A DNA stretch of 64,000 nucleotides, taken from contig NZ_NVWY01000011.1 of the NCBI RefSeq assembly GCF_002733835.1, positions 1-64,000 on the forward strand. Reading direction: 5' to 3'. This DNA comes from Alcanivorax sp. Its GTDB lineage: Bacteria > Pseudomonadota > Gammaproteobacteria > Pseudomonadales > Alcanivoracaceae. Of this stretch, positions 24,625 to 34,314 are shown one piece after another. Every line of letters begins with the position of its first letter. Position 1 is the first letter of the stretch. A program made the translations under genes and the position numbers. The notes under the pieces are model-generated. The model made no database searches. It was not told the origin of the DNA and saw only the letters and a list, made by a program, of their open reading frames with translations.

Positions 24625-25794
24625 CTACAACAACCGCGACAGCCTCACCAGCGCCTGCTCCACCCGGTTATCCCACTTCACGGCACAATTGAGCCGCAGG
24701 CAATTGGCGAATTTTCCGGAGGCGGAAAATAACGAGCCGGGCGCAAAACTCACCCCGGCTTCCAGAGCCTTTTCCATCAGCTCGGTGGTATCCACCTCAC
24801 CCGGCAATTCCACCCACAACACGAACCCTCCCGCAGGCCGGCTCACCCGGGTCTGTTGCGGAAACAACTGCGTCACCCGCTCGGTCATTCTTGCCACACC
24901 CCGCGCATGCTCACCGCACAGCTGGCGCAGAAACCGGTCGTAATGGCCGCGTTCCAGATAGCGTGCCAGCACCAGCTGTGAGGGTGTGGCCACCGATACC
25001 GTATTGATGAATTGCAGATGCTGGGCCTTTTCCCGATGACGCTCCGGCGCCACCAGCCACCCCACCCGCAAACCTGCAGAGAGGGTTTTTGACGAAGACG
25101 AACAGTAATACACCAAACCATTTTTGTCCCAGCTCTTCACCGGGCGGGGCCGGGGGCCGCTTAGCGGCAGATCCCCGTAGATATCATCTTCCACCAGCGG
25201 CACCTTGTGCTTCGACAACAGCGCCAACAGGGCCTGTTTGCGTGCGTCGGAAAGCCTCACCCCAAGCGGATTGGAAAAATTCGACACCACCACACAGGCC
25301 GATACCTTCCAACGCTCCAACGCCAGGGTCAGGGCTTCCAGGGAAATCCCCTCCACCGGGTCGGTGGGAATTTCCAGTGCCTTCAGGCCCAGCGAATCGA
25401 TCACCTGCAACAGGCCATAATAGGTGGGCGATTCAATCGCCACGGTGTCGCCAGGTTGGGTCGTCAGCTTGAGCGCAATGGCCACGGATTCCTGGCAGCT
25501 ATTGGTAATCAGCACATCCTCCGGGCTCACCTCGCACTGCAACCCCGCCAGCCGCCGGGCAACCTGGGTACACAGTTCCGGCGCCCCGGGCGGAAAGGCA
25601 TAGCCCACACAGCGACGTCGCTCCTCACGCAGCACGCTGTGAAACATCCTTTCCATGGTAGCCACCGGCATATATTCCGGCGCCGGCACCGCCGCTCCCA
25701 GGTTCACCACCGACGGGTTATTCACACTCTGCAATATCTGCAGCACCCGCTCCTGACCGGTAATTCGGCGGGGCCGCCGACTTGCCGTGGTCAC
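24625..25794 (-). CDS. MocR-type aminotransferase domain (separate frame)
   Basis: A 389-residue PLP-dependent fold-type I domain. It has the SCQESVAIAL segment, VSNFSNPLGVRLS, VEDDIYGDLPL and the PLP-lysine region YCSSSSKTLSAGLRVGWL (Lys in SSSKT). Such domains normally form the effector-sensing half of MocR regulators, fused behind a GntR winged helix. Here it starts at a GTG that overlaps the stop of the HTH gene by 4 bp. Together the two pieces add up to 476 residues, the usual MocR size, so this is one regulator split by a +1/-1 shift at a run of five C and three G. It may be made as a separate chain by coupling, or the gene may be frameshifted. Confidence 0.85.
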   Translation of the reverse strand: MTTASRRPRRITGQERVLQILQSVNNPSVVNLGAAVPAPEYMPVATMERMFHSVLREERRRCVGYAFPPGAPELCTQVARRLAGLQCEVSPEDVLITNSCQESVAIALKLTTQPGDTVAIESPTYYGLLQVIDSLGLKALEIPTDPVEGISLEALTLALERWKVSACVVVSNFSNPLGVRLSDARKQALLALLSKHKVPLVEDDIYGDLPLSGPRPRPVKSWDKNGLVYYCSSSSKTLSAGLRVGWLVAPERHREKAQHLQFINTVSVATPSQLVLARYLERGHYDRFLRQLCGEHARGVARMTERVTQLFPQQTRVSRPAGGFVLWVELPGEVDTTELMEKALEAGVSFAPGSLFSASGKFANCLRLNCAVKWDNRVEQALVRLSRLL

Positions 25795-26054
25795 CCGGGG
25801 GCCTCGCGCACCACCGGCGGCTGGCGCACGTAGTAACCGGATCGCGGACGGGCTTCCAGCACACCACGCTGCTCCAGCTCCCGGCAGGCATTCACCGCCG
25901 TGGACACACTGACCTGTTGCTGCTCCGCCAGCACCCGCACCCCGGGCAGGCGACTGCCCACCGGGTACACCTGATCCCGGATCAGGACCTGCAGACGATC
26001 CGCCAGGCTTTGATACAACGTCATGAGATAAATACCCGATACAGTTTTTCGCAT
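25791..26054 (-). CDS. GntR-type winged-helix half of a split MocR regulator
   Basis: An 87-residue GntR-family winged helix: LYQSLADRLQVLIRDQVYPVGSRLPGVRVLAEQQQVSVSTAVNACRELEQRGVLEARPRSGYYV. It ends at the point where the linker to the aminotransferase domain should begin, at ...VREAPG followed by TGA. The sensing domain follows in the next frame (24625-25794). Internal ATG 26024 is an alternative start. It likely controls the divergent LysE exporter gene through the inverted repeat at 26063-26091. Whether the split product still works is unknown. Confidence 0.8.
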   Translation of the reverse strand: MRKTVSGIYLMTLYQSLADRLQVLIRDQVYPVGSRLPGVRVLAEQQQVSVSTAVNACRELEQRGVLEARPRSGYYVRQPPVVREAPG

Positions 26055-26062
26055 AATAACCA

Positions 26063-26091
26063 GTACAGATTACTATTCTTACAATCTGTAC
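26063..26091. promoter_or_regulatory. Inverted repeat, probable MocR operator
   Basis: GTACAGATT (26063-26071) and AATCTGTAC (26083-26091) are perfect nine-base arms with an 11-base spacer. A third half-site ATCTGTAT is at 26114-26121. It lies between the divergent MocR and LysE genes, the usual place for such boxes. Confidence 0.65.
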
Positions 26092-26178
26092 CGCTTCAAT
26101 ATTATTTTCTTATATCTGTATTGGCATGCGTTGTCCATCTAGTCTGTTGAACCATCTTCAGAAAAGAAGGATCGCGTC

Positions 26179-26880
26179 ATGTCGACGGAACAGTTAGTGG
26201 CACTTATCGGCTTTGTCGCCGTGATGACCGGCACCCCCGGCCCCAACAACCTGATGCTCATGGCATCCGGTGCCAACGCAGGCTTCCGCCGTTCCTTGCC
26301 GCACATTCTGGGCATTGCCATCGGCTGTCAGGTAATACTGATGTGCGTGGCGCTGGGGCTCGGTCAGCTACTAACCCGCTTCCCGCAGGCCGTTACCGCA
26401 CTGCGTGTGGGCGGTGCCTTGTACCTGTTGTATCTGGCCTGGCAGCTAGTGCGCACCCGCGAGCTGAAAAGTGATGGCGACAACGCCAAACCGCTCACCT
26501 TCATGCAGGCCGCCCTGTTCCAGTGGGTCAATCCCAAAGCCTGGATGATGATTCTCACCGGAGTAGCCACCTTTACCCAACCGCAGGACTTTACCTTGAG
26601 CGTGGCCATTGTGGCCGGCACCTTCCTGATCGTCGGATTACCGCTGATCAGCAGCTGGAACCTGTTTGGCGCGGTGCTGAAAAACTGGCTGCACCGGGGC
26701 CGGCGCCTGCGCGCCTTTAATCAGGCCATGGCGGTGCTGCTGGTAGCATCGCTCTATCCCACTTTTGGCATCAAGCCCAGTCAGGCCAGTGAAGCCGATA
26801 CCCCGCCAGCGCAAGAAAGACAGGAAACACCGCAACCGCAAAAGCGTGAACGACTAAACTGGTGGATGAGCGTGCTGTAG
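26179..26880 (+). CDS. LysE-family amino-acid exporter
   Basis: A 233-residue inner-membrane protein with the LysE/RhtB signature near the N-terminus (GFVAVMTGTPGPNNLMLMASGANAGFRRSLPHILGI) and about six hydrophobic segments. FQWVNPKAWMMILTG is also typical of the family. The C-terminal 40 residues are hydrophilic and Pro/Gln-rich. AAGGATCGCGTC precedes the ATG. Divergent from the split MocR regulator, which probably senses the exported amino acid or a vitamer. Substrate unknown. Confidence 0.92.
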   Translation: MSTEQLVALIGFVAVMTGTPGPNNLMLMASGANAGFRRSLPHILGIAIGCQVILMCVALGLGQLLTRFPQAVTALRVGGALYLLYLAWQLVRTRELKSDGDNAKPLTFMQAALFQWVNPKAWMMILTGVATFTQPQDFTLSVAIVAGTFLIVGLPLISSWNLFGAVLKNWLHRGRRLRAFNQAMAVLLVASLYPTFGIKPSQASEADTPPAQERQETPQPQKRERLNWWMSVL

Positions 26881-26890
26881 CGATTCAGTA

Positions 26891-26980
26891 GCGGGTGACG
26901 AGGAGCGAGTTGCGAAAGTCAAAACCTTCAACCGAAGAATGGTTTTTGCTTTTCGAGACTCGAAACTCGTTACTCGCCCC
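26891..26980. repeat. Heptamer-armed inverted repeat E5
   Basis: The left arm has GACGAGG AGCGAGT TGCGAAAG, then AAAACC. The right arm starts GGTTTT and continues TTTCGAGACTCGAAACTCGTTACTCGC, i.e. 7-base steps of ACTCGNN. It lies between lysE and recC. Confidence 0.65.
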
Positions 26981-27130
26981 TGCCACCCAATTATTTCCCC
27001 ACAACACAATCTGGCCGCCCCCTCCTTTAGCATCCTCTCCTTTGCACCACATGTGGCTAGCTGTTGTAGCACGGCAAGCGCTTCTCCCTTAGGCTAGACC
27101 CTTTCGCACAAACGCAATTTCGCGCAAGGA

Positions 27131-30100
27131 ATGTCCATGCAAAACGGGCTGATGGTGCTGCACGGCAACCGTCTGGAAACCCTCACCGAGCTGGTGGCCG
27201 ACTGGCTGCAGCGTGAGCCGCTGTCACCGCTGGAAACGGAAACCTTCCTGGTGCAATCCAATGGCATGGCCCAGTGGCTGAAACTGCAACTGGCGGATGC
27301 CCTGGGAATCAGCGCCGGCTTCCAGTTTCAGATGCCCGCCCGTTTTTTGTGGAGCGCCTATCGCACCGTGCTCGGCGAAAGCCAGGTGCCGCGCACCTCC
27401 CCCTTCGATAAATCCCGCTTGCTATGGCGGCTCTACCGTCTGCTGCCTACCTTGCTGAATAACGACCACTTCGGCCCATTGCGGCACTTTCTCGCCGACG
27501 ATGTGGACGGTCGCAAACGCCATCAGCTGGCCGAGCGGCTGGCGGATCTGTTCGATGCCTATCAGGTCTATCGGGCGGACTGGCTGGCGGACTGGGAAAA
27601 CGGCAACGACCGTCTGCGCACGGCCCAGGATCGCGACGCTTTTGATGAGTTTCCCAGCAGCCAGCTGTGGCAGGCGCATCTGTGGCGCGCCCTGCTGGCG
27701 GACATGGATGACAGCAAACAGGGCCTCAGCCGCAGCGCCATCCACCGGGATTTTATCGCCACACTCACTCAACAACAGCTACAGGGCACGCCACCGCCGG
27801 GCCTGCCCCGCCGCCTGATCATCTTCGGTATCAGCGCCCTGCCCCAGCAGGCCCTGGAAGCCCTGGCCGCGCTGAGTCAGCACTGCCAAATCCTGATGCT
27901 GGTACAGAACCCCTGCCAGCATTACTGGGCAGATATTGTCGAAGACAAACAACTGCTGCGCCGCCAACTGGACAACCGCAAACGCCACCTGACCGCCCTG
28001 CCGGAAAACCGCGTTAATCCGCTGCTGGCCGCCTGGGGCAAACAGGGCCGGGACTTTATCGGCCTGCTCTACGATCACGACGATCCGGACAGTTATCGCA
28101 GCGACTTCCAGAACCAGATCGATCTGTTTGAAAACCGCGAACCGCAAACCCTGTTGCAACACCTGCAGCAGGACATTCTTGATCTGGAACCCCTGCCGGC
28201 GCCGGACCAACGTCCACCCCTGGAAGTGGACAGCTCCCTGCATTTCCGCATCGGTCACAGCGCCCAGCGGGAAGTGGAAATTCTGCAGGATGAATTACTG
28301 GATCGGTTCAGCAACGACCCGAACCTGCAGCCCCGGGACGTAATCGTGATGGTGCCGGACATCGAAGCCTATGCACCGCACATTGATGCGGTGTTCGGCC
28401 GACTGGACCGGGACGATCCCCGCTATCTGCCCTACACCCTCAGCGACCGTAGTGCCGGTGCCGCGTCCCCTCTGGCCCAGGCGGTGGAATCCCTGCTGCA
28501 CCTTCCCCAGTGGCGTTTCACTGCCACCGACATACTCGATCTGCTGGATGTGCCCGCCGTGCGCGAACGCTTCGGCATCGACGAAGGCGACCTGCCGCAA
28601 CTGGCCCGCTGGATCGACCAGGCGCGCATTCGCTGGGGCCTGAACAGCCAGCAACGCAAGACCCTGGACGTGCCCGGCTTCGAACAGAACAGCTGGGCCT
28701 TCGGCCTGAAACGGATGCTGGCCGGCTACCTGCTCGGCGACGGCCCGGCCTGGATGGACATCGAGCCCCTGGACGAAGTGGCCGGCCTGGGCGCGGAGCT
28801 GGCCGGGCGCCTGTCGCGGCTGCTCGATACCCTGGAACACCACTGGCAACAGTCCCGTCAGGACGCCAGCGCCCGGGAGTGGCAACAACGCTTCACCCGG
28901 TTACTGGACGACCTGTTCGCCCCGGTGGACGAAACCGACCAGACCCTGGATGCGGGCCTGCGCGACGCCCTCAACGATTGGCTGGCCGCCTGCGCCGAAG
29001 CCGATTTCGACAGCTCCCTGCCACTTACCGTGGCCCGCCGCCCCCTGCTCGATGCCCTCAACGCGGAAAGCCTGTCGCAACGATTCATGGCCGGGCGCAT
29101 CAACGTCTGCACCCTGATGCCCATGCGCGCCATTCCCTTTCGCCATGTCTGCCTGCTGGGCATGAAGGACGGTGACTACCCCCGTCAACAGCAGCCCATG
29201 GATTTCGATCTGATGCGGCAATGGGGTAACTATCGCCCGGGGGATCGTTCCCGCCGGGACGACGACCGCTACCTGTTTCTGGAAGCCCTGCTCAGCGCCC
29301 GCGACAGCCTCTACATCAGCTGGACCGGCCGCAACGTGCGCGACAACAGCGAGCGCCCACCCTCGGTGCTGGTGGCGCAACTGCGTGACCACATTAACCA
29401 GCGCTGGCACACCGACGAGGGCGAACCGGTGGATGCGCTCACCGTGGCCCATCCGCTGCAACCGTTCAGCGCCCGCTACTTCTTCCACACCCACCAGGAT
29501 GCGGCCAGCGATTCGCTACACACCTATGCCAACGAATGGCGCGCCCTCCACGATGGCCAGGCGCCCGCTGTCAGCAACGACCAACCGCTACCGCCACTGG
29601 ACAGCGACGAGCCAATTACCTGCGCCGCCCTGGGCCGTTTTCTCAAGCAACCGGTGGCGCACTTTTTCGAGCAACGGCTGAAGGCCCGCCTGAAACAGCA
29701 ACGCCAGGTACTGGACGACAGCGAGCCCTTTTCCTTCGATGGCCTGCAACGTTTCCAGCTGCAGGACCAGTTGCTCAGCGACGCCCTGCGCGCTGGCCCG
29801 GAACATGCTGGCGAGGCCATGACCGAGGCCATGGATCGTCTGGCCGGCAGCGGCGATCTGCCCCTGGCCCCCTTCGATGAAGGCAGCCGTGACAGCCTGC
29901 TGATGCCCCTGTCGCAGCCACTGGAACACTATTTTGCCCTGCTGGCCGAGAGCGGCGCGCCGCAACCGCAACAGGAAATTCGCCTCAGCGCCGGCCCCCT
30001 GCAGATCGAAGACTGGCTTACGGATGTGCGCGGCTCTGCAGCGAATAGCCAGCGTCTGGTCCTGCACACCGGCAAGCTGAAAGAGCGCTTCGACAAACTC

Positions 30101-30538
30101 ACCCGGGACTGGACCCTGCACTTGGCCGCCTGCGCCGCCGGGCATCCGCTGACCACCCACATTCAAGGGCAGGATGGCCGCATCACCCTGCCGCCCCTGA
30201 ACCGCAGCGACGCCCAGTACTGCCTGGATCAACTGGGCCATGCCTGGCAACAGGCCCTGTGCGAACCGTTACCCATCGCCTGCGCCACCGCCTTTGCCTG
30301 GCTGAAAGGGGAAGAAAAAGACAACGGCGACAACGAGGCCCGCAAGGTGTTCGAATCCGGATTCATGCACACCGGCGAACAGGACAAGGAACCGGCCATT
30401 GCCCGGGCCTGGGCCGACTTCGACACTATGTTGGCTGTCCGCCATGGCGACAATAGCGCCTTCGCCCACTGGACCGAGCAACTCTATGCCCCGCTCTATC
30501 AACATGTACAGTGGCAAGAGCCAGGAGACGACGTATGA
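27131..30538 (+). CDS. recC: Exodeoxyribonuclease V subunit RecC
   Basis: A 1135-residue RecC, the subunit of RecBCD that scans for Chi and splits the duplex. The N-terminal region (MVLHGNRLETLTELVADWL, FLVQSNGMAQWLKLQLA, ISAGFQFQMPARFLW) and the segment MPMRAIPFRHVCLLGMKDGDYPR near residue 660-680 are characteristic. It contains degenerate helicase-like folds without a working Walker A. GCAAGGA lies close to the first ATG, so the in-frame ATG at 27137 may be the real start. The 3' end overlaps recB by 4 bp. Confidence 0.96.
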   Translation: MSMQNGLMVLHGNRLETLTELVADWLQREPLSPLETETFLVQSNGMAQWLKLQLADALGISAGFQFQMPARFLWSAYRTVLGESQVPRTSPFDKSRLLWRLYRLLPTLLNNDHFGPLRHFLADDVDGRKRHQLAERLADLFDAYQVYRADWLADWENGNDRLRTAQDRDAFDEFPSSQLWQAHLWRALLADMDDSKQGLSRSAIHRDFIATLTQQQLQGTPPPGLPRRLIIFGISALPQQALEALAALSQHCQILMLVQNPCQHYWADIVEDKQLLRRQLDNRKRHLTALPENRVNPLLAAWGKQGRDFIGLLYDHDDPDSYRSDFQNQIDLFENREPQTLLQHLQQDILDLEPLPAPDQRPPLEVDSSLHFRIGHSAQREVEILQDELLDRFSNDPNLQPRDVIVMVPDIEAYAPHIDAVFGRLDRDDPRYLPYTLSDRSAGAASPLAQAVESLLHLPQWRFTATDILDLLDVPAVRERFGIDEGDLPQLARWIDQARIRWGLNSQQRKTLDVPGFEQNSWAFGLKRMLAGYLLGDGPAWMDIEPLDEVAGLGAELAGRLSRLLDTLEHHWQQSRQDASAREWQQRFTRLLDDLFAPVDETDQTLDAGLRDALNDWLAACAEADFDSSLPLTVARRPLLDALNAESLSQRFMAGRINVCTLMPMRAIPFRHVCLLGMKDGDYPRQQQPMDFDLMRQWGNYRPGDRSRRDDDRYLFLEALLSARDSLYISWTGRNVRDNSERPPSVLVAQLRDHINQRWHTDEGEPVDALTVAHPLQPFSARYFFHTHQDAASDSLHTYANEWRALHDGQAPAVSNDQPLPPLDSDEPITCAALGRFLKQPVAHFFEQRLKARLKQQRQVLDDSEPFSFDGLQRFQLQDQLLSDALRAGPEHAGEAMTEAMDRLAGSGDLPLAPFDEGSRDSLLMPLSQPLEHYFALLAESGAPQPQQEIRLSAGPLQIEDWLTDVRGSAANSQRLVLHTGKLKERFDKLTRDWTLHLAACAAGHPLTTHIQGQDGRITLPPLNRSDAQYCLDQLGHAWQQALCEPLPIACATAFAWLKGEEKDNGDNEARKVFESGFMHTGEQDKEPAIARAWADFDTMLAVRHGDNSAFAHWTEQLYAPLYQHVQWQEPGDDV

Positions 30539-33500
30539 GCACTGAACGTCCTCTCCCGATTACCTTCCCACTGCACGGCACCCGGCTGATCGAGGCCAGT
30601 GCTGGCACCGGCAAGACGTTTACCCTGGCCGCTCTCTACCTGCGTCTGGTACTTGGCCACGGCGAAGAGAATGCTTTTTCGCGCCCGCTGTTGCCGCCGG
30701 AAATTCTGGTGGTGACTTTCACCGAAGCGGCCACGGAAGAACTGCGTGAACGGATCCGCGACCGCCTGGCCGATGCCGCGCGTATCTTTGCCGATGCCAA
30801 TGCAGAAGCCGACGACCCGGTGCTGGCTGAATTGCTCAATGACTATAGCGACCCGGACGACCGGGCCCGTTGCGCCCAGCGTCTGGATGCCGCCGCCCAG
30901 TGGATGGACGAAGCCGCCATCTACACCATCCACGGCTTCTGTAATCGCATGCTCAAACAGCATGCCTTCGATTCCGGCAGCCTGTTCAGCCTGGAATTGC
31001 AGGAAGACGCCAGCGACGAACAGCAGATGGCAGCGCGGGATTACTGGCGCTCGGTGATTGCCGATTTCCCGGTGAGCGCCGCCAATGCCCTGCAAAGCGA
31101 CAACCTGGGCAACCCGGATGCCCTGCTGGACGCCTGCCGTCCCCTGCTCGGCCTGAAAGAAGCTGACCCGGAAGCGTTACCGCAAAGCGTCACACACTGG
31201 CTCACGCAAACCGGCCCCCAGGCGGACAAGGATCAACACGCCCGCCGGCAACTGGCCGCCGAACTGCCGGACTTTCTCGAATGGGTGCGCGCCGCCCGCG
31301 ATAACAAATGGCTCAACGGCAACAGCTACCGCACCACCAGCCTGCCCGGCATGCTGCAAACCCTGCAGCGCTACGCCAATGGCGAACGGCTTAACGACAA
31401 GGCCTACGACACCCTGGCAAAGTTTTCCCATGAAGGCATGAAACTCACCAAGGCCGGCCAGGCGCATCGGCCGGACTTTGCCTTCTGCCAGCAGCTGGAC
31501 GCGGTCATGGAAGGGCGGGCAAATACACAGTTGCCCCGCACCGACCTGCTCGCCCATGCCGCCGCCTGGATCGACCGACGGGTGGATCAGGTCCGTCGCC
31601 AGACCGCCACCATGGGCTTCGACGACATGCTCAGCCGCCTGCACGATGCCTTGAAAGGCGGCAACGGCGAACGCCTGGCCCAGGTTATCCGCGACCAGTT
31701 TCCGGTGGCACTGATCGACGAATTCCAGGATACCGACCCGACCCAGTACGGCATTTTTTCCGCGCTTTATGAAGGGCAGGAAGGCACCGGCTGGTTCATG
31801 ATCGGCGATCCCAAGCAGGCCATCTATGCGTTCCGCGGTGCCGACGTCTTTACCTACCTGAAAGCCCGCCGGGCCACCGCCGGCAACCACTACACCCTGG
31901 ATAAAAACTTCCGCAGCGCCGACGCCATGGTCAGCGCGGTGAACCATCTGTTCGGCTACAGCCAGAATACCTTTGGCGATGTGTTCATGATGGACAACGC
32001 CATTCCCTTTGAAGCAGTAAAGGCCAACGGTCGCAAAGACGTTCTGTTAGTCGACAGCAACGAAAAATCCGGCATTACCCTGTGGGTAGACGAGCAGGAA
32101 AAACCAGTCAGCGCCGGCCAATACCGGGACGAGCAGGCCGCACGCTGCGCCAGCGAAATTGCCCATCTGCTTAACGGTGCCGTTAAAGGCGTTACCGGCT
32201 TCCAGAAAGGCGACAGCTTCCGGCCCCTGCATCCCAACGACATTGCCATCCTGGTACGCGATCGCACCGAGGCCAAAGCCATCCGCGATGCGCTGATGGA
32301 ACGGCAGGTGCGCAGCGTCTATCTGTCTGACCAGGATTCCGTGTTTGCCCAGCCGGAAGCCCATGACCTGCTGCTGATATTGCACGCCTGCGCCACCCCG
32401 GAATCCGACACCCGGGTGCGCAGCGCCCTGGCCTGCGCAGTGCTGGATCTGGCCTACGCGGAACTGGATGCCCTCAATCAGGATGAAGTGCGCTGGGAAG
32501 AAACCGTGGAGCAGTTTCACGGCTATCGCCATCAATGGCAGAGCCAGGGCGTGCTGCCCATGCTGCGCAGCCTGCTGATGGATTTTCATGTGCCCGCCCG
32601 GCTCAGCCAGAGCCTGGACGGCGAACGGGCCCTGACCAACCTGCTGCATCTGGCAGAGCTGCTGCAGCAGGCCGCCACCCAGCTGGACGGCGAACAATCA
32701 TTGATTCGTTATCTGGAAGACACAGTTGAAGAAGGCCGTGGCAGCAGCAAGGAAAGTATCCTGCGACTGGAAAGTGACGACGACCGGGTCAAGGTGATCA
32801 CCATCCACAAGTCCAAGGGCCTGGAATACCCGCTGGTGTATCTGCCCTTTATCTGCAGCTTCCGCCCGGCGGACAAGAACAAGCCGCCGCTGCGCTACCA
32901 TGAAAACGATCATCTCAATGTGTCGCTGGAACCGGACGACACGGTGGAAAACAAGGCGGACCACGAACGACTCGCCGAAGACATGCGTCTGCTCTACGTG
33001 GCCCTGACGCGTGCCTGCCACACCTGCACCCTGGGGATCGCGCCCTACATCAAGGGCCGCGGCAAACAGAATCAACTGGAGAAAAGCGCCATCGGCCGTT
33101 TGCTGTTCGGTAACGGCGTGGCCAACGACGGCCTGCGTGCCGCGCTGGCACCGGTAGCCCATGATGCGGTCACCATTATCAACGCGCCGGACAGCAACCC
33201 GGAATGCTATCAACCCAAAGCGGAATCACGGACCCTGCGCACGCCGCTGATTCCTGCGGCACGACAACGGCAACCCTGGTGGATTGCCAGCTACAGTGCC
33301 CTCAAACAGGTACAGGAAACCCTGGCCCCGGCCGACCCGCGCGGCGATCAACTGGCCGAGCAGCAGGACGACACCCTCGTCGATGATGCGGAACCGTTAG
33401 CGGATACCATCCACGCCTTCCCCCGTGGTGCCGCACCGGGCACCCTGCTCCACGACATTCTCGAACAGGCGGCCAACCAGGGCTTCGAACAGACCCTGGC

Positions 33501-34128
33501 TGACCCGGCCGAGTTTGAAACCAGCGTGGAAGAAAAACTGCAGGCCCGGGGCTGGCAGGATTTCATGGCCGTGATCCGTCACTGGTGGAAGCAGGCAGTC
33601 ACCACCGCCCTGCCGCTTGAGAGCGACAAGATCGCCCTCAACACCTTGCACACCTATGTGCCGGAACTGGAATTTGTATTCCCCGCCCACCAGGTGAAAG
33701 TGGCCGAGATGGACACCCTGATCCGCCAGCACATCCACCCGCAGCACCCGCGCCCGCGACTGGAAGCCGATACCCTGAACGGCATGCTCAAGGGCTTTAT
33801 CGATCTGGTGTTCGAACACGACGGCAAGTACTACGTGCTCGACTACAAATCCAACTGGCTGGGCGTGGATGACAGCGCCTACACCCTGGACGCCATGACC
33901 GACGCCGTGCTGGAAAAACGCTACGAAGTGCAATACGTACTCTACCTGCTGGCCCTGCACCGCCTGCTGAAAAGCCGCCTGCAGGATTACGATCCTGACC
34001 AGCACCTTGGCGGCGCCGTCTATGTGTTCCTGCGGGGCTTGCAAGGCCCGGCGGCAGGCACCGTGTTTGATCGACCGGCGACCGGGTTGATTGAAGCGCT
34101 GGATGCGATGTTTGGGGGAAAGATATGA
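30535..34128 (+). CDS. recB: Exodeoxyribonuclease V subunit RecB
   Basis: A 1197-residue helicase-nuclease. The ATG at 30535 overlaps the recC stop (ATGA) and follows CCAGGAG. Walker A is at residues 21-28 (ASAGTGKT); helicase motif II is VALIDEFQDTDP, and HKSKGLEYPLVYLP and LLYVALTRA mark later SF1 motifs. The C-terminal nuclease centre is the LDYKSNWLG motif with Asp1103 and Lys1105. The 3'-5' helicase and the only nuclease of the complex are thus both intact. recD follows only after a 186-bp gap filled by a repeat element. Confidence 0.97.
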   Translation: MSTERPLPITFPLHGTRLIEASAGTGKTFTLAALYLRLVLGHGEENAFSRPLLPPEILVVTFTEAATEELRERIRDRLADAARIFADANAEADDPVLAELLNDYSDPDDRARCAQRLDAAAQWMDEAAIYTIHGFCNRMLKQHAFDSGSLFSLELQEDASDEQQMAARDYWRSVIADFPVSAANALQSDNLGNPDALLDACRPLLGLKEADPEALPQSVTHWLTQTGPQADKDQHARRQLAAELPDFLEWVRAARDNKWLNGNSYRTTSLPGMLQTLQRYANGERLNDKAYDTLAKFSHEGMKLTKAGQAHRPDFAFCQQLDAVMEGRANTQLPRTDLLAHAAAWIDRRVDQVRRQTATMGFDDMLSRLHDALKGGNGERLAQVIRDQFPVALIDEFQDTDPTQYGIFSALYEGQEGTGWFMIGDPKQAIYAFRGADVFTYLKARRATAGNHYTLDKNFRSADAMVSAVNHLFGYSQNTFGDVFMMDNAIPFEAVKANGRKDVLLVDSNEKSGITLWVDEQEKPVSAGQYRDEQAARCASEIAHLLNGAVKGVTGFQKGDSFRPLHPNDIAILVRDRTEAKAIRDALMERQVRSVYLSDQDSVFAQPEAHDLLLILHACATPESDTRVRSALACAVLDLAYAELDALNQDEVRWEETVEQFHGYRHQWQSQGVLPMLRSLLMDFHVPARLSQSLDGERALTNLLHLAELLQQAATQLDGEQSLIRYLEDTVEEGRGSSKESILRLESDDDRVKVITIHKSKGLEYPLVYLPFICSFRPADKNKPPLRYHENDHLNVSLEPDDTVENKADHERLAEDMRLLYVALTRACHTCTLGIAPYIKGRGKQNQLEKSAIGRLLFGNGVANDGLRAALAPVAHDAVTIINAPDSNPECYQPKAESRTLRTPLIPAARQRQPWWIASYSALKQVQETLAPADPRGDQLAEQQDDTLVDDAEPLADTIHAFPRGAAPGTLLHDILEQAANQGFEQTLADPAEFETSVEEKLQARGWQDFMAVIRHWWKQAVTTALPLESDKIALNTLHTYVPELEFVFPAHQVKVAEMDTLIRQHIHPQHPRPRLEADTLNGMLKGFIDLVFEHDGKYYVLDYKSNWLGVDDSAYTLDAMTDAVLEKRYEVQYVLYLLALHRLLKSRLQDYDPDQHLGGAVYVFLRGLQGPAAGTVFDRPATGLIEALDAMFGGKI

Positions 34129-34300
34129 GCTATGAGCTGCGAGCGACTAGCTACGAGACGCGAGATAGGCAATCTTTAGGGGGACGGTCGTGCTCGCGAA
34201 ACAACATTGTTGAATCACTGCAACACGCTTTGTTGTATGCCCCCTGTTTTCTCAGGTTTTCATCTAGCAGCTCGCAGCTAGTAGCTCGTAGCTGCTCTTC
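34126..34300. repeat. Heptamer-armed inverted repeat E6 inside the recBCD operon
   Basis: The left arm (from 34126, overlapping the recB stop) reads in 7-base steps like GAGCTAT GAGCTGC GAGCGAC TAGCTAC GAG. The right arm (34264-34297) has AGCTCGCAGCTAGTAGCTCGTAGC. About 95 bp lie between the arms. It separates recB from recD by 186 bp, although recC and recB overlap. Confidence 0.7.
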
Positions 34301-34314
34301 CCGGAGGGCTACCC

